Source: Turnera subulata (taxonomy: Eukaryota > Streptophyta > Magnoliopsida > Malpighiales > Passifloraceae). From it: a stretch of 64,000 bases of DNA. The notes below the pieces were generated by a model. It searched no databases and had not been told where the DNA came from. It was given only the letters and a program-made list of their open reading frames with translations. The number at the start of each line of letters is the position of its first letter. The stretch's first letter is position 1. Below are positions 1-9,465 of this stretch, piece after piece. The position numbers were made by a program, and so were the translations under genes. Location of the stretch: the NCBI GenBank assembly GCA_028386065.3, contig JAKUCV010002041.1, forward strand, positions 48,094 through 112,093. Direction: 5' to 3'.

Positions 1-802
1 ATGTGTGTGAGGGGTCCTATTTATAGTGCTCTGGGAAGTCTAGGGGCATGGACCTACTTAATGATGAAGATTATGCCCGAAAATCTGGTCCAAAACCGCA
101 TAGGATCGAATTAGAAACAAAATCGGAGAAAATCGGGGTTCTGGGCATGACCGCCAGCAGCTGGCGGTCTTCGCGAGATGACCGCCGGTCAGCCCGCGTG
201 TCACTCGTTCTTTCCATTTTCAAACCCCCAATCCCCCTAATTCAGCCCTGATTTGATCCTACCACGTAATCAACCCCTAATCAACCCAGAATCACTCAGT
301 TATTTGATTACTACTCCTCTAAATCATTCCCTAATTGATTGATTACACATTAAGTCCCTAAATCATACCAAAAACACATTTACCATATTAAGGATGATTT
401 GATTCTGATTTTCCATGAAAATCAGAACCAAAATTGAACTGCAAGCAAAGCGTTTTTGGGCTAACTAAACTCTGGAGAATCCATTAACTTGGGCTCTCAA
501 ATTCATCCTCAATCCAAAAATAAATCTTCACATTAAACTTGGAATAAAGATAGACAAGAGGCCTAAATACATTTTAGTGTAAATAAACCTTAATATATAT
601 TTTGTTCTAAGACTAAATCATCTCATTAATCCTAGTAGTCCAATATAAAAAGGCTCAAATTACTAAAATGTATTGTTTCCGCTAAGATAAATTCTTAATG
701 TGCCCTAGTCCTAGGATCAAATCATCTCATTAATCCTAAGTTCAAACATGTTTAAAACCTAAACTTTGTGGAAAAATCGTGGGTGAAATTTGGGTGTTCA
801 CA
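1..802 (-). mobile_element. Probable LTR fragment (left edge of window)
   Basis: AT-rich sequence with no credible gene. Read on the minus strand it begins at 802 with TGTGAACACCC, the kind of start many plant Ty3/gypsy LTRs have. The sequence to the right (from 803) is unrelated coding sequence whose reading frame is cut at this point. I infer the end of an LTR that extends past the left window edge. No second copy is in the window, so this rests on the terminus alone. Confidence 0.3.
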
Positions 803-1537
803 CGTATCATGATGGACAAAAATAAAAAGGTCAAGTATCTGGTGAGCACTATGTTGGGCAAAAAGATCAAGGTGACTGAAGAAATTATTAGAGATGTGCT
901 GAAGCCCAAGAAAGGGACCATCAAACACTACGATACCTGGTCCGGAACTAAAGTGAACATCAAAAGAGCACCCTCTTACGGTCAGCAGACAGGATTGGTG
1001 TATGGTTCCAATAAGAAAGGTACGTATGAGCAAACTACCCCTCTTGCTAGAGTTGTATTGTATATGCTCACCCGAGTGATCTTGCCCCATCCTTGGCATT
1101 TCAATGAGATCTCCAATCATGACCTATGGCTTGTTGCCTGCCTTATGGAGAAGAGTCCAGTTTGTTGGGAGCATCAAGTTCTCCATCATATGGCTCTTTA
1201 TAGATCTAGAAGTCATGGACGCTTGGTTACAATGATTGTAGAGCGGTTTGGTATGAAGTCATCAAAGAATGCCAAACTTCAGCCGGTTGCACTTCTAGAC
1301 CGCAAAACCCTGTCAAACATGGGCATTAAAATTGGTGCAAATGGGCAGTATGAAGTGATTCGTGCTGGGGCAAGTGCTAAGGAAACCATGATTGATAATC
1401 TAGGAACATGGCTGAGTCTTTTGGAGACTGACATGAATGATATCCATGATGATCTTGCTGATCTTAAGGAGGAGATGTTGGCACAATTTCGACTGGTTCT
1501 CTCTCGATTTTCTCAAGTATCCTCTGGTGATGATTGA
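803..1537 (+). pseudogene. Retroelement extra ORF, putative plant transposon protein-like
   Basis: An open frame of about 245 codons runs from the 802 junction to a TGA at 1535-1537. The first in-frame ATG (779) lies in the neighbouring LTR-like sequence, so the true N-terminus is lost. The middle (TTPLARVVLYMLTRVILPHP, then HDLWLVACLMEKSPVCWEHQ) resembles the 'putative plant transposon protein' domain found as an additional ORF in plant retroelements. The C-terminus (DMNDIHDDLADLKEEMLAQF) looks like a coiled coil. It lies just upstream of a polypurine-rich spacer and an LTR, the position of the env-like or extra ORF in SIRE-type copia elements. Function is unknown. The family assignment is from pattern recognition. 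Confidence 0.5.
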
Positions 1538-2287
1538 AGCTTTTCCTGATCTGATGCCTTTAGAAATCATGCATTGCCTTCCTACTTGGTTAAGCTTATT
1601 GATTCTATTTCTATGGCTCTTACGTTGGTTGTTATCGAATATTTCTCTTTCTTTTTGGATATTATGGTTGCATACTTGAATATTGCTCTTTTGGGTTATT
1701 ATGTTTCAATCTGTATGATCTTTACTCTGTTCCTATGCTCTATACTCCCTTTCTGCTGATGCCAAAAGGGGGAGAAATTTGTGCTTGTGTGGATTGACTT
1801 ATGCAGGAATATTGATTCTGGTTTTTGTGAGAAACCAAAACATCGGCAAAAAATATACTTGTGTTGTACATACGATTATGCAGGCACTATTGAAAAGCAT
1901 TAGTTGATGCTGCTATTGAGAAATGGTTGTTATTAAAACCATATGTTTCATCTAATTCAGTTTTATGCAGGGAGTGTGGTATTGAAAAATCTGGTTTTTA
2001 CCAAAACCATACTTAAACCTATGATTTGGTTTCTGCGACAAAATAAAGTTTTCAATAATGAAAGTTGCACGACTTTGTATCTGTTATTATGCATTCAACT
2101 ATTTTTATGTGCAGAAAGAGAAAAACAAAGGGGGAGATATAAAACTTATCCTCGTTGAATTACAAAAAGGTTTTCAAAAGGAGGAGCAACAAAACAGGGG
2201 GAGGTCGAGAAAATTATGAGAATATCTTTTGAGCCCTAGTTATATAAAAAATCAACACGAATTTTTCATCATAAAAAAAGGAGAGAT
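1538..2287 (+). other. 3' spacer of SIRE-like element with polypurine tracts
   Basis: Non-coding, T-rich sequence between the extra ORF and the LTR. It contains several purine runs typical of SIRE-type copia 3' regions: GCCAAAAGGGGGAGAAA at about 1761-1777, AAAGGGGGAGATA near 2127, ACAGGGGGAGG near 2195 and AAAAAAAGGAGAGAT directly before 2288. The last is the likely polypurine primer for plus-strand synthesis. Confidence 0.45.
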
Positions 2288-3401
2288 TGTTGACAAAAAA
2301 TTAGGGTTAATCACCTCTTAATGCTAAACCATGATTAACCATGTTGATTATCTAGTTTTGATGACTAACAAATTACAAGTGTGTTGCTAGCTTTGCTTGT
2401 GTTGATTTTTGCTTACAAAAAAATATGGTTTCTGCCGGTACTGTATTTTGGACACACGACATATGGTTTTTATCGCTACCATATCTTGCATACATGACTT
2501 ATGGTTTTTACCGATGCCATATCTGTGAAGCTGTCACTATTAACTTTTGAGCAGGTTGCGTGTGGTCCTGCAAGCATTTAAATCCCACTTCCAGCCATTT
2601 CATTTGATGAACAAGTAAGAGGGAAGATTTTATGGAAGTGCAGAAGATGTTCCCACCTAACTCCCACTCAACTCCAGAAGGTGGTCCAAACTTTCCAGAT
2701 TTGGTAATACTTTGCAACCAAGGAGTTGACATGCATAACGGCACCAAACTGAAGCTTTAATGAACTGAAGTCAACTGGAGTACATGGAGCTGTTGCAGGA
2801 GCTTATTCCCCACACTCAGATTCTATAAAGAGGGACATTTACACCTCTGGAAGATCATCAAAGCAATTGTGCAAAATCTGAGTGTGTACTTGAGCTAAAA
2901 GATTTGGTATCTGTTCTGGTTTTTTCTGCTTACAGTGCGAAACTGTTTCTAAGGGCAATTTGTAAGCAAGACTTGGTTTAGTTTTGTTGGGTACTCAAGT
3001 CTAGGGTTAAATTTGAGGGTAGGTTAAAGCTTAGCCTGTGAAAAGCTTGTCAGGTTAGAGTTAGCCCGTGAAAAACTTGTAAAAGTTTGAGCTTAGCCTA
3101 GAAAAGCTTATGTTTGTAAAGGTTAAGGTTGATCCCACAAAAACCGTTGATCCCACAAAAGCCTAAGTATAGTGAGTGTTTCAAATCCTAAAGGAAGGAA
3201 CCTTTAGGTAGTGGAGTACCTGGTGAGGGAAAACCACTCTAAATCAGCTGTGTCCATTTCTCTCTTCTTCCCTTACTCATCTTCTACGTTAAGCATTCGC
3301 ATTGCATCACAGAGATTTGGTATCGTAAAATCCAAATCTCTCTATCCGAAAAAGTTTAAAGCCTAATTCACCCCTCCCCTCTTAGGCACTTTTGGGCCTT
3401 T
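2288..3401 (+). repeat. LTR of SIRE-like copia element (3' LTR or remnant)
   Basis: Starts with TGTTGAC directly after a polypurine tract. It ends near a C-rich motif (AATTCACCCCTCCCCTCTTAGG at 3364-3385) that commonly sits close to the 3' end of copia LTRs of this type. The length of about 1.1 kb fits the group. The right limit is set by the junction with an unrelated minus-strand copia element at about 3401/3402. No second LTR is in the window, so the exact right end and TG..CA pairing cannot be checked. Confidence 0.45.
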
Positions 3402-4376
3402 ATCCAGCTCAGCTTTTATTGCTTCTTTCCACAAATTTGCACTAGGAGAAGAAATAGCTTCAAAATAAGTTAATGGATCTTCTTGAACCAAAAAAGTATA
3501 AAAATCATAACCAAAAGAAGTTTCTTTCCTTTGTTTTTTACTCCTTCTCAAAATATAAGCTTGCTCATCAACTTCATTTTCAAAATCATCTTGTGCATTA
3601 GTCTCACTTTCAGAGATTTCTCGTGTAGGTGCAACAGTCAAGTTATTTGGTTTTAACTGAAACACATTCTCAAAAAATTCAGCATTTCTTGTTTCAACAA
3701 TGATATTCACATCAAGCGCATCACTTTTTTTAAAAAAAAATCTATACACAGTACTATTATGACCATAACCAATAAACATGCAATCACTGGTTTTGGACCC
3801 TATTTTCCTTTTCTTAGGATCAGTTAACATAACTTTAGCAAGACACCCCTACACTTTTAAGTATTTAAGATTAGGTGAATATCCTTTCCACAATTCATAT
3901 GGTGTCTTATCAGTATTTTTATAAGGAATCCGATTTTGTACGTGACATGCTGATAAAATAGCTTCACCCCAAAGGTTATTAGGTGTTGAACTAATAACAA
4001 GCATTGAATTCATCATTTCTTTTAAAGTCCTATTTTTTCGTTCAGAAACACCATTATATTGTGGTGAATAAAGAGGTGTGGTCTCATGTATTATACCTTC
4101 TTTCTTACAGAATTCAATAAACAAAACATATTCACCACCTCTATCTCATCTAACCCTTTTAATATTCCTATCTAACTGGTTTTCTACTTCAACTTTGTAT
4201 AGGAGAAAAATGTCAAAGGCTTCATGTTTATTTCTAATGAAATATACTTTAGTATATCTTGAAAAGTCATCTATTAAAGTCACAGAATAGTTTTTACCTC
4301 CTCTAGTCATGGATTGTTTTAAAGCCCCTAAATCTGTGTGAATTAAACTAAGTAATTCAGTTTCTCTTTTATTCAC
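3402..4376 (-). pseudogene. Copia pol: integrase core and pre-RT region, broken
   Basis: Two integrase pieces and a following linker. The first (4376 to 4146) contains LIHTDLGALK with the first catalytic Asp and the segment SVTLIDDFSRYTKVYFIRNK. After a stop at the second catalytic region (DRGGEY), the second piece (4124 to 3849) holds [14 protein letters not shown] with the catalytic Glu. The third piece (3830 to 3402) has CMFIGYGHNS and ends in the FEAISSPSANLWKEAIKAEL motif that precedes copia RT. The apparent last 12 residues of that frame, up to a stop at 3363, belong to the neighbouring LTR and are not pol. Confidence 0.8.
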
Positions 4377-4406
4377 AGAAGGACAAAATTTCTTAACTTG
4401 TTTAAT

Positions 4407-4997
4407 TTAAGCATATATTTCACATTTATCAGATAATAAATCACTAGAGGCAGATATTAACCCACTATTTTGAAGTTTATTAAGATAAGGTACATTAACA
4501 TATCCTAGTCTAACATGCCACATATCAAAAGAGTCAATCAAGTAAGTAGAAGAAGAACTTGCATTTTCATTCATAGTTTCAGCAACATTCAACACAAAAA
4601 GTCCTTGGTTACAATAGCCCTTACCCACAAAGAAGTTGTTCTTGGTCATTATGATCTTATCAGACTCAAATGACACCTTAACCCCCACCTTTCCCAAAAG
4701 GGACACAGAGACCAGGTTGGCCCGAATTTTAGGCACATGCAGCACGTTGTTGAGAGCCAAAATCTTGCCAGATGTGAGCTTGAGAAGAACCTTTCCTTTC
4801 CGTCGAACGTTTGTAGTTCGGGAATCACCAAGATAAATTTGTTCTTCTCCATCCCCTGCCTCGGCATAAGAGGAAAAAGCATCTTTGCTTGCGCAGATGT
4901 GCCTGGTAGCACCAGAGTCTACCACCCAGTCTTTCACACTGGTGACTAAGAAGGTTTCAGAAATGACCGCAACAATTATGTCATCTCCTTCAACCAA
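4407..4997 (-). pseudogene. Copia pol: aspartic protease and GAG-pre-integrase domain
   Basis: Contains WVVDSGATRHIC, the copia protease active site (DSG), then LTSGKILALNNVLHVPKIRANLVSV. The zinc-binding GAG-pre-integrase segment (FDMWHVRLGYVNVPYLNKLQ) follows. The frame is open for 196 codons but is separated from gag and from the integrase core by stops. The conserved second His of the pre-integrase region appears as Tyr (RLGYVN where LGH is usual). Together with the stops, this supports decay. Confidence 0.8.
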
Positions 4998-5019
4998 GTT
5001 AGCACTTGGCTATAAAAAA

Positions 5020-5325
5020 AATTGCCATTTCTACCCTCTTCCTGCGTTGTGATGCAAAATGTCCTGGCTTTCCAAAGACAAAACAATTTCATTTCTTCTT
5101 AAAGAAGATGGGATTAGCAATTTTAGGGATGTAACCAAATTTCTTATTGTTATTAAAATGCTTAGAACTAGAGGTACCTTCTACCAAGTTAGCTTTGGTT
5201 GTCATATCTTTGGCAGTCGCACCTTTGAGTTCTCTTTTGTTCTTTTCTTCAATGTGGATGTGAATGATCAAGTCCTTGAGTGGCATCAACTTGTGCTTAT
5301 GCTTCAGGTTGTGTTTGTAGTCCTT
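5020..5325 (-). pseudogene. Copia gag C-terminus with degenerate zinc knuckle
   Basis: Basic, polar C-terminal part of gag (5289 to 5089, KNKRELKGATAKDMTTKANL) followed, with a frame break, by a CCHC-type knuckle at about 5043-5090. The knuckle reads NCFVFGKPGHFASQRR: the first Cys and the His remain, but the second and third Cys positions are Phe and Arg. The nucleic-acid-binding motif is therefore lost. Confidence 0.65.
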
Positions 5326-5901
5326 TCACAAATTGGGTAGCTTTTCGATCAGGGAATCTGCAAGAAATTCATCAGGTTGAGAGATCTTCACCGCCTTCAA
5401 GTCCTCCATAAGCCTTTGGTACTCTGTGATCTGACTCGTAACGGATTTGTCTTCCTTCATCTCCAACCTGTTGAAGTTGGAAATGGCAAACTTCTGCTTC
5501 AAAGCATCTTCTACGGTATATTTTTCCATCAAGTTGTCCCAGATGTCTTTTGCTTCCTTGTAAGATGCATAAACGTCAAAAAGTTCATTTGATAAAATTT
5601 GTATTATTGTATGTCGGCAAACTTTATTGGCATTAAGCCAATTCTCCATCTGTTTTTGATCACCGGTTGCTGGCTTTGATTCTCTTAAAGCGTAGGCCAC
5701 CCCGTGCATGTCAAGTGTTGAAAAAATATGCTCCTGCCATCTCTTGAAATTTTCTCCGGAAAGTACCTCGATTCTGGACACCTTCGGATAAGGTGTTGCA
5801 TATGTGACGATAGGTTGGACTTGGGATCCAGCAGCAACTGCGGTGGCGGCGGCAGCGGCAGCGGCATCAGCAACAACATTCTCGGGTTGGAATTCAGCCA
5901 T
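5326..5901 (-). pseudogene. Copia gag, N-terminal and central part
   Basis: Open for 191 codons from ATG at 5901 (MAEFQPENVV), chosen because it starts the conserved gag and follows an untranslated leader. The frame continues open upstream to 6027 but reads through leader sequence. An Ala-rich stretch near residues 12-25 comes from a GCN repeat. Then come VLSGENFKRWQEHIFSTLD and KYTVEDALKQKFAISNF, typical of copia gag (UBN2-type). The frame is lost after LIEKLPNL near 5326. Confidence 0.75.
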
Positions 5902-6060
5902 TGACACTATCTCTTTAGATTGCTGGAATATTTGGGAAAATATGGATGAATTAATTCCGAGCTGAGGCCTACAATGCACTGTCCTAAAGAGATATTTTGG
6001 TACTCCCAAAGTCTCCCCAGGATACAATTGCCCCTTCTACCAAAGGTAGGATACTAGAAC

Positions 6061-6319
6061 TGTTAAGAAATTATCAAAAGAAAAAACCCAACAAATTAGA
6101 GAGGAAATGCAAGAGAGGATGTGAAAATAAGAGTATGAGAGATTTTCAATTGTGTGTGTTAAAAGACTAGATGAGGAAGGGTATTTATAGGTGAGTGGAA
6201 TAGAGAAAGGTTAACGTTAAAAATAAAATTAACTAATCAAATCTCCTAAAATAAAAAAGAAACAGAGAAAACTTCCTAATTAATAGGTAATCATATTTGA
6301 CTAGAATTTTTCTCCAACA
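6061..6319 (-). repeat. 5' LTR of the minus-strand copia element
   Basis: Read on the minus strand it starts TGTTGGAGAAAAATT at 6319 and ends ...TTCTTAACA near 6061. It lies directly upstream of the gag leader. No 3' LTR survives, so the inner end is approximate. I could not find a convincing primer-binding site just inside it. Confidence 0.5.
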
Positions 6320-7600
6320 AATTTTGACTGGACTCGGTCCTCCCTTTCAATGTGGGATAGAAGTCTACATTTGTCTCTTCAAAAAATTACGGTCGGGGTG
6401 GCTAAGAAGATTGTCAGGTTGCAGAGCTCTTTTCTATGGGGAGGGAGTGGTGACAAACGTAAGCTTTGTTTGGTGGCTTGGAGTAAGATAGCTAGACCCA
6501 AACAACAGGGAGGATTGGGGATTGAAGACATATTGGTCAAGAATTTCCAGCTGTTCAAATGGATGTGGAGGTTTATTAACATCGACCCTTCCTCAACTTC
6601 CGTCTCTCCTTGGTCTAAAATTGTAAGTGAATGTTATTTGCAACCCTCTGACTGTACTTGGCCCTCTTTCAACATGGATAGTTGCTCCAAGATTTGGCGA
6701 GATACTGTTCGGGCGGCTGAGAATGGGGCAACAGCCACCCCAAACTTAAGGACATGATAATCAAAGATGTGGGGAGAGGGACTTCATGTAGATTTTGGGT
6801 TGACTGCTAGTTAGAATGCGGCATTCTCAAGGAAATGTTTCCATGGCTTTGGTCAGTTGCTGCCAATCCTGATTGTTGGGTAAGTTAGGTGTGCAGTTTT
6901 GACGATGGCTGCTGGGTATAGGAGCCTCGATCAATGGAGAAGACTGCTTTTATTCATGGGAATTAACGCAGGTGGCAGATTTATATGGAGTCTTGGCCCA
7001 GATTAGCCTCAAACCGGACAGACTTGATCGGTGGAGATGGACAGGGAATAAGGAAGGCATTTTGCTATAAAGGATGGATACGCTTCCTTAACCAACAAAC
7101 TTCCCATGGCCTCTGTGAAACCGTGTGTATGGTTTGGTTTTATTCCACCTAAAATAGAATGCTTCATGTGGCTTGCTTTCCCTATTGGAGTTGCAACTCG
7201 TACAACATTACTTTATCAAAACATTATATAAGTAGGTGATGCTCTATGTCCATTTTGTAGATAGGAGATCGAATATAGAGACCACCTTTTGTTGCACTGT
7301 AACTTTTTTTGGTGGGGAGTGACGTGGTGAATGCCGTGCTCTTTGGAGGAATTTTTCTCGCAATGGTTTGGGCTGAAGGGTTTTCCATTAGCCAAATATT
7401 CCTGGATGTCGATTTTCTATGCAACAGTTAGGAGCCTTTGGATGGGAAGGAACAGAATTATCTTTGAAAGTGCTGAAGTGGATTCGGACTGGGTTTTTGA
7501 CGTCACCTTATTGTGAGCCTTATCTTGGATCAAGGCTAAGCAACCTCTATTTCCATATAACCTTAGCGATGTGCTTATTTGCACTTCAAGATAACCCATT
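6320..7600 (+). pseudogene. L1-like LINE ORF2, 3' part (RT C-terminus and zf-RVT)
   Basis: Fragmentary translation of the C-terminal half of a plant LINE ORF2. From about 6350: VAKKIVRLQSSFLWGG, LVAWSKIARPKQQGGLGIED and WMWRF, typical of the region after the RT palm. Around 7125-7320 comes the zf-RVT domain (VWFGFIPPKIECFMWLA, then LCPFC, then HLLLHC). At 7340-7515 comes SQWFGLKGFPLAKYSW ... WMGRNRIIFESAEVDSDWVF, the usual C-terminal segment. Several frameshifts and stops make it a pseudogene. Its 3' tail continues after insertions at 8147-8242 and 13074-13250. The 5' side is cut by the copia LTR at 6319. Confidence 0.75.
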
Positions 7601-8146
7601 TTGTGTGACAACTGTAATTTCATCACAAAAATTGTTGTCACTATATATGCTTTATTATGACAATAATTTTAAATTGTCACAAATAAATTAAATATTTGTG
7701 ACAATTAATTAATAAGGGCACTAATTGATTAATTTGTGTCAAAACATAAAATTTTTGTCACCAATTTTTAAAACAATTGTGACGATAAAAATCATAATGT
7801 CATAAATTATTTTTTCAATGACAAAATTATTTTTGTCACATTACTTCTCGTCACTGATATATGTGCATATAGTGACAATGACTTTTAGTTGTAACAAAGA
7901 GATTTGATATTTGTGACACTATTTTGATTGTGGAAGATTCTTTAATTTTGTGTCAAAATTTTACTTTGATCACCATTTTACCTCAAATTTTTCGTGACAA
8001 CCAAAATGATCACATCACAAATTATTTTTTATTGACCAAATTCTTCTCGTCACAAAATTATTGTGTGTATTGGTGACAGTAATTTTTAATTGTAACAAAT
8101 AAACTTGATATTTGTGACAACTATTTCAATCGTAAACAATTGTGTG
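7601..8146 (+). repeat. GTGACA-rich insertion in LINE 3' region
   Basis: About 545 bp of AT-rich DNA packed with GTGACA/TGTCAC cores in both orientations (at least a dozen, for example near 7605, 7635, 7675, 7696, 7755, 7779, 7835, 7912, 7995 and 8112). Two similar blocks of about 120 bp (about 7815-7935 and 8025-8145) look like a tandem duplication. Similar subterminal arrays are found in non-autonomous CACTA-type elements, but I see no CACTA termini here. TTGTGTG at both edges (7601-7607, 8140-8146) may be a target duplication or chance. Confidence 0.45.
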
Positions 8147-8242
8147 GATAGTTTGAAATTTTGGCATGGAGTCCCATGTAAGTTATTTTTTGTTTAAGAT
8201 ACTTAGTGTAGTTGGCTCGGTAGGGCGAGTCCCTCTGCTTTG

Positions 8243-8455
8243 TGTTAGAGATAAGAACCCTATCAGGTTGTTAGGCTAATCCTTGTGTTTCAGATAACCG
8301 TACATAGCTGTAGTTATCGTATATAGCTTCTATCCTAGGTTTAGACTTATCATAATAGAATTGTATTCCTACTGTAACACTACAACAGCCAGTATAATAT
8401 AGTGACGAGGGCTACCTGTTGAGTGTGCCTTTCACAAATCTCTTCTGTTTCTATA
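8243..8455 (+). repeat. 5' LTR of Ale-like copia
   Basis: Begins TGTTAGAGATAAG and ends TTTCTATA, directly followed by the primer-binding site. It matches 12857-13068 apart from a few substitutions and a 1-bp indel near 8296. The end lacks the usual CA, yet both LTR copies and the target duplications agree on this boundary. Confidence 0.9.
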
Positions 8456-8468
8456 TGGTAGCGGAGCC
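8456..8468 (+). other. Primer-binding site, initiator tRNA-Met-like
   Basis: TGGTAGCGGAGCC directly abuts the 5' LTR. The usual plant copia site is TGGTATCAGAGC, so two positions differ. Confidence 0.7.
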
Positions 8469-8481
8469 ATACTAGTCTTTA

Positions 8482-9465
8482 ATGGCAACCGATCCGAAGA
8501 GAGTTGAGAGTCCCACTTCTTCAAAAACTAGTTCTTCCAAATCAACCACAGTTATAATTCCAAAGATGGCATCCTTTGACCCAGCTACTCACCCTTTGTC
8601 CCAAGTTCATCATCATATTTCAATCAAGCTGACTGAGACAAATTACGTGTTTTGGCGTGCTCAAATGGAACCGTTCTTGGTGGGACAAGGCGTGATGGGG
8701 TACATCAATGGCTCGATTTCTTGTCCTCCCTCCATGGTACCATCTGGAGACGCTGGTGGCGATTTAATACCGAATCCAAACTACCAGCAGTGGATCCAAC
8801 AAGATAGCCTGATCTTGAGTGCGATTCTTTCGTCAGTGACTCTAGATGTGTTTTCAACAGTTGTGAACAAAAAGACATCACGTGAGGCATGGGAGGCACT
8901 GGAAGAGACCCTTGCGTCTCCAAATAACACTCGAGTCATGGCCATTCGGATGGCGTTGCAGAGGTTGGAGCAGTAGTCCGATGAGCCAATTTCACGCTTC
9001 CTGCAACGTGCTAAACGCCTTGCAGATGAAATGGCAGCATCTGGTACGCCATTAACAATTAATGACTTTAACGTTTATGTTTTTCGTGGTTTAAAGGCAG
9101 AATTCAAGCCCCTCACCGCATCTCTGCAAACTCGCCTCGAGCCCGTCAAGTTCTCTGAATTGCAGAGTCTTTTAATGAGCCACGAATTTATCTACGATGA
9201 TCCTGTTAAAGCCCTGAATATTGAATCATCAAACTCTTCTGTTGCTGCCCTTGCGGCACTGATGACAACACCAACTCCTACAGCACAATTGGCACAACGT
9301 GGTTCTCTTCCTCCTCAGGGGCAGAATAATCGCGGCTGTGGAGGTAATCGTGGCCGTGGAGGGAAGAACTGGGGCCGTGGTCGGGGCAATTACAATTATA
9401 ATTATGATAATCGATCTTCCTAGAATTCTAACTGGAATGGAGATGCCCCACGCCCTCGGTGTCAG
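8482..9465 (+). pseudogene. Copia gag, interrupted by stops
   Basis: Starts at ATG 8482 (MATDPKRVESP), the first ATG after the primer-binding site. The gag core reads HHHISIKLTETNYVFWRAQM and GVMGYINGS, typical of copia UBN2-type gag. A TAG at 8974-8976 follows LQRLEQ, and the frame continues open as SDEPISRFLQRAKRLADEM. A Gly/Arg/Asn-rich low-complexity stretch (about 9330-9415) leads to TAG at 9421-9423. The CCHC zinc knuckle C-QI-C-GKLG-H-IALK-C lies just beyond at about 9460-9501. Except for the stops it is complete. Confidence 0.85.

Larger units (their letters stand above)
3402..6319 (-). mobile_element. Truncated Ty1/copia retrotransposon
   Basis: Reading leftwards from 6319: 5' LTR, gag, zinc knuckle, protease, integrase and the start of the reverse transcriptase region, then an abrupt end at 3402. 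The RT core, RNase H and 3' LTR are missing. The gene order gag-PR-INT-RT is that of Ty1/copia. The frame is broken several times (TAG at 3846-3848, a TGA at about 4143-4145, further breaks near 4400, 5000 and 5300). The element is dead. Its right LTR abuts LINE sequence at 6320, so it probably inserted in that LINE, after which its distal half was deleted or replaced. Confidence 0.8.

Noticed and set aside
48..251. Short plus-strand frame near the left edge.
   Set aside because: 67 codons without domain, in sequence that looks like an LTR.
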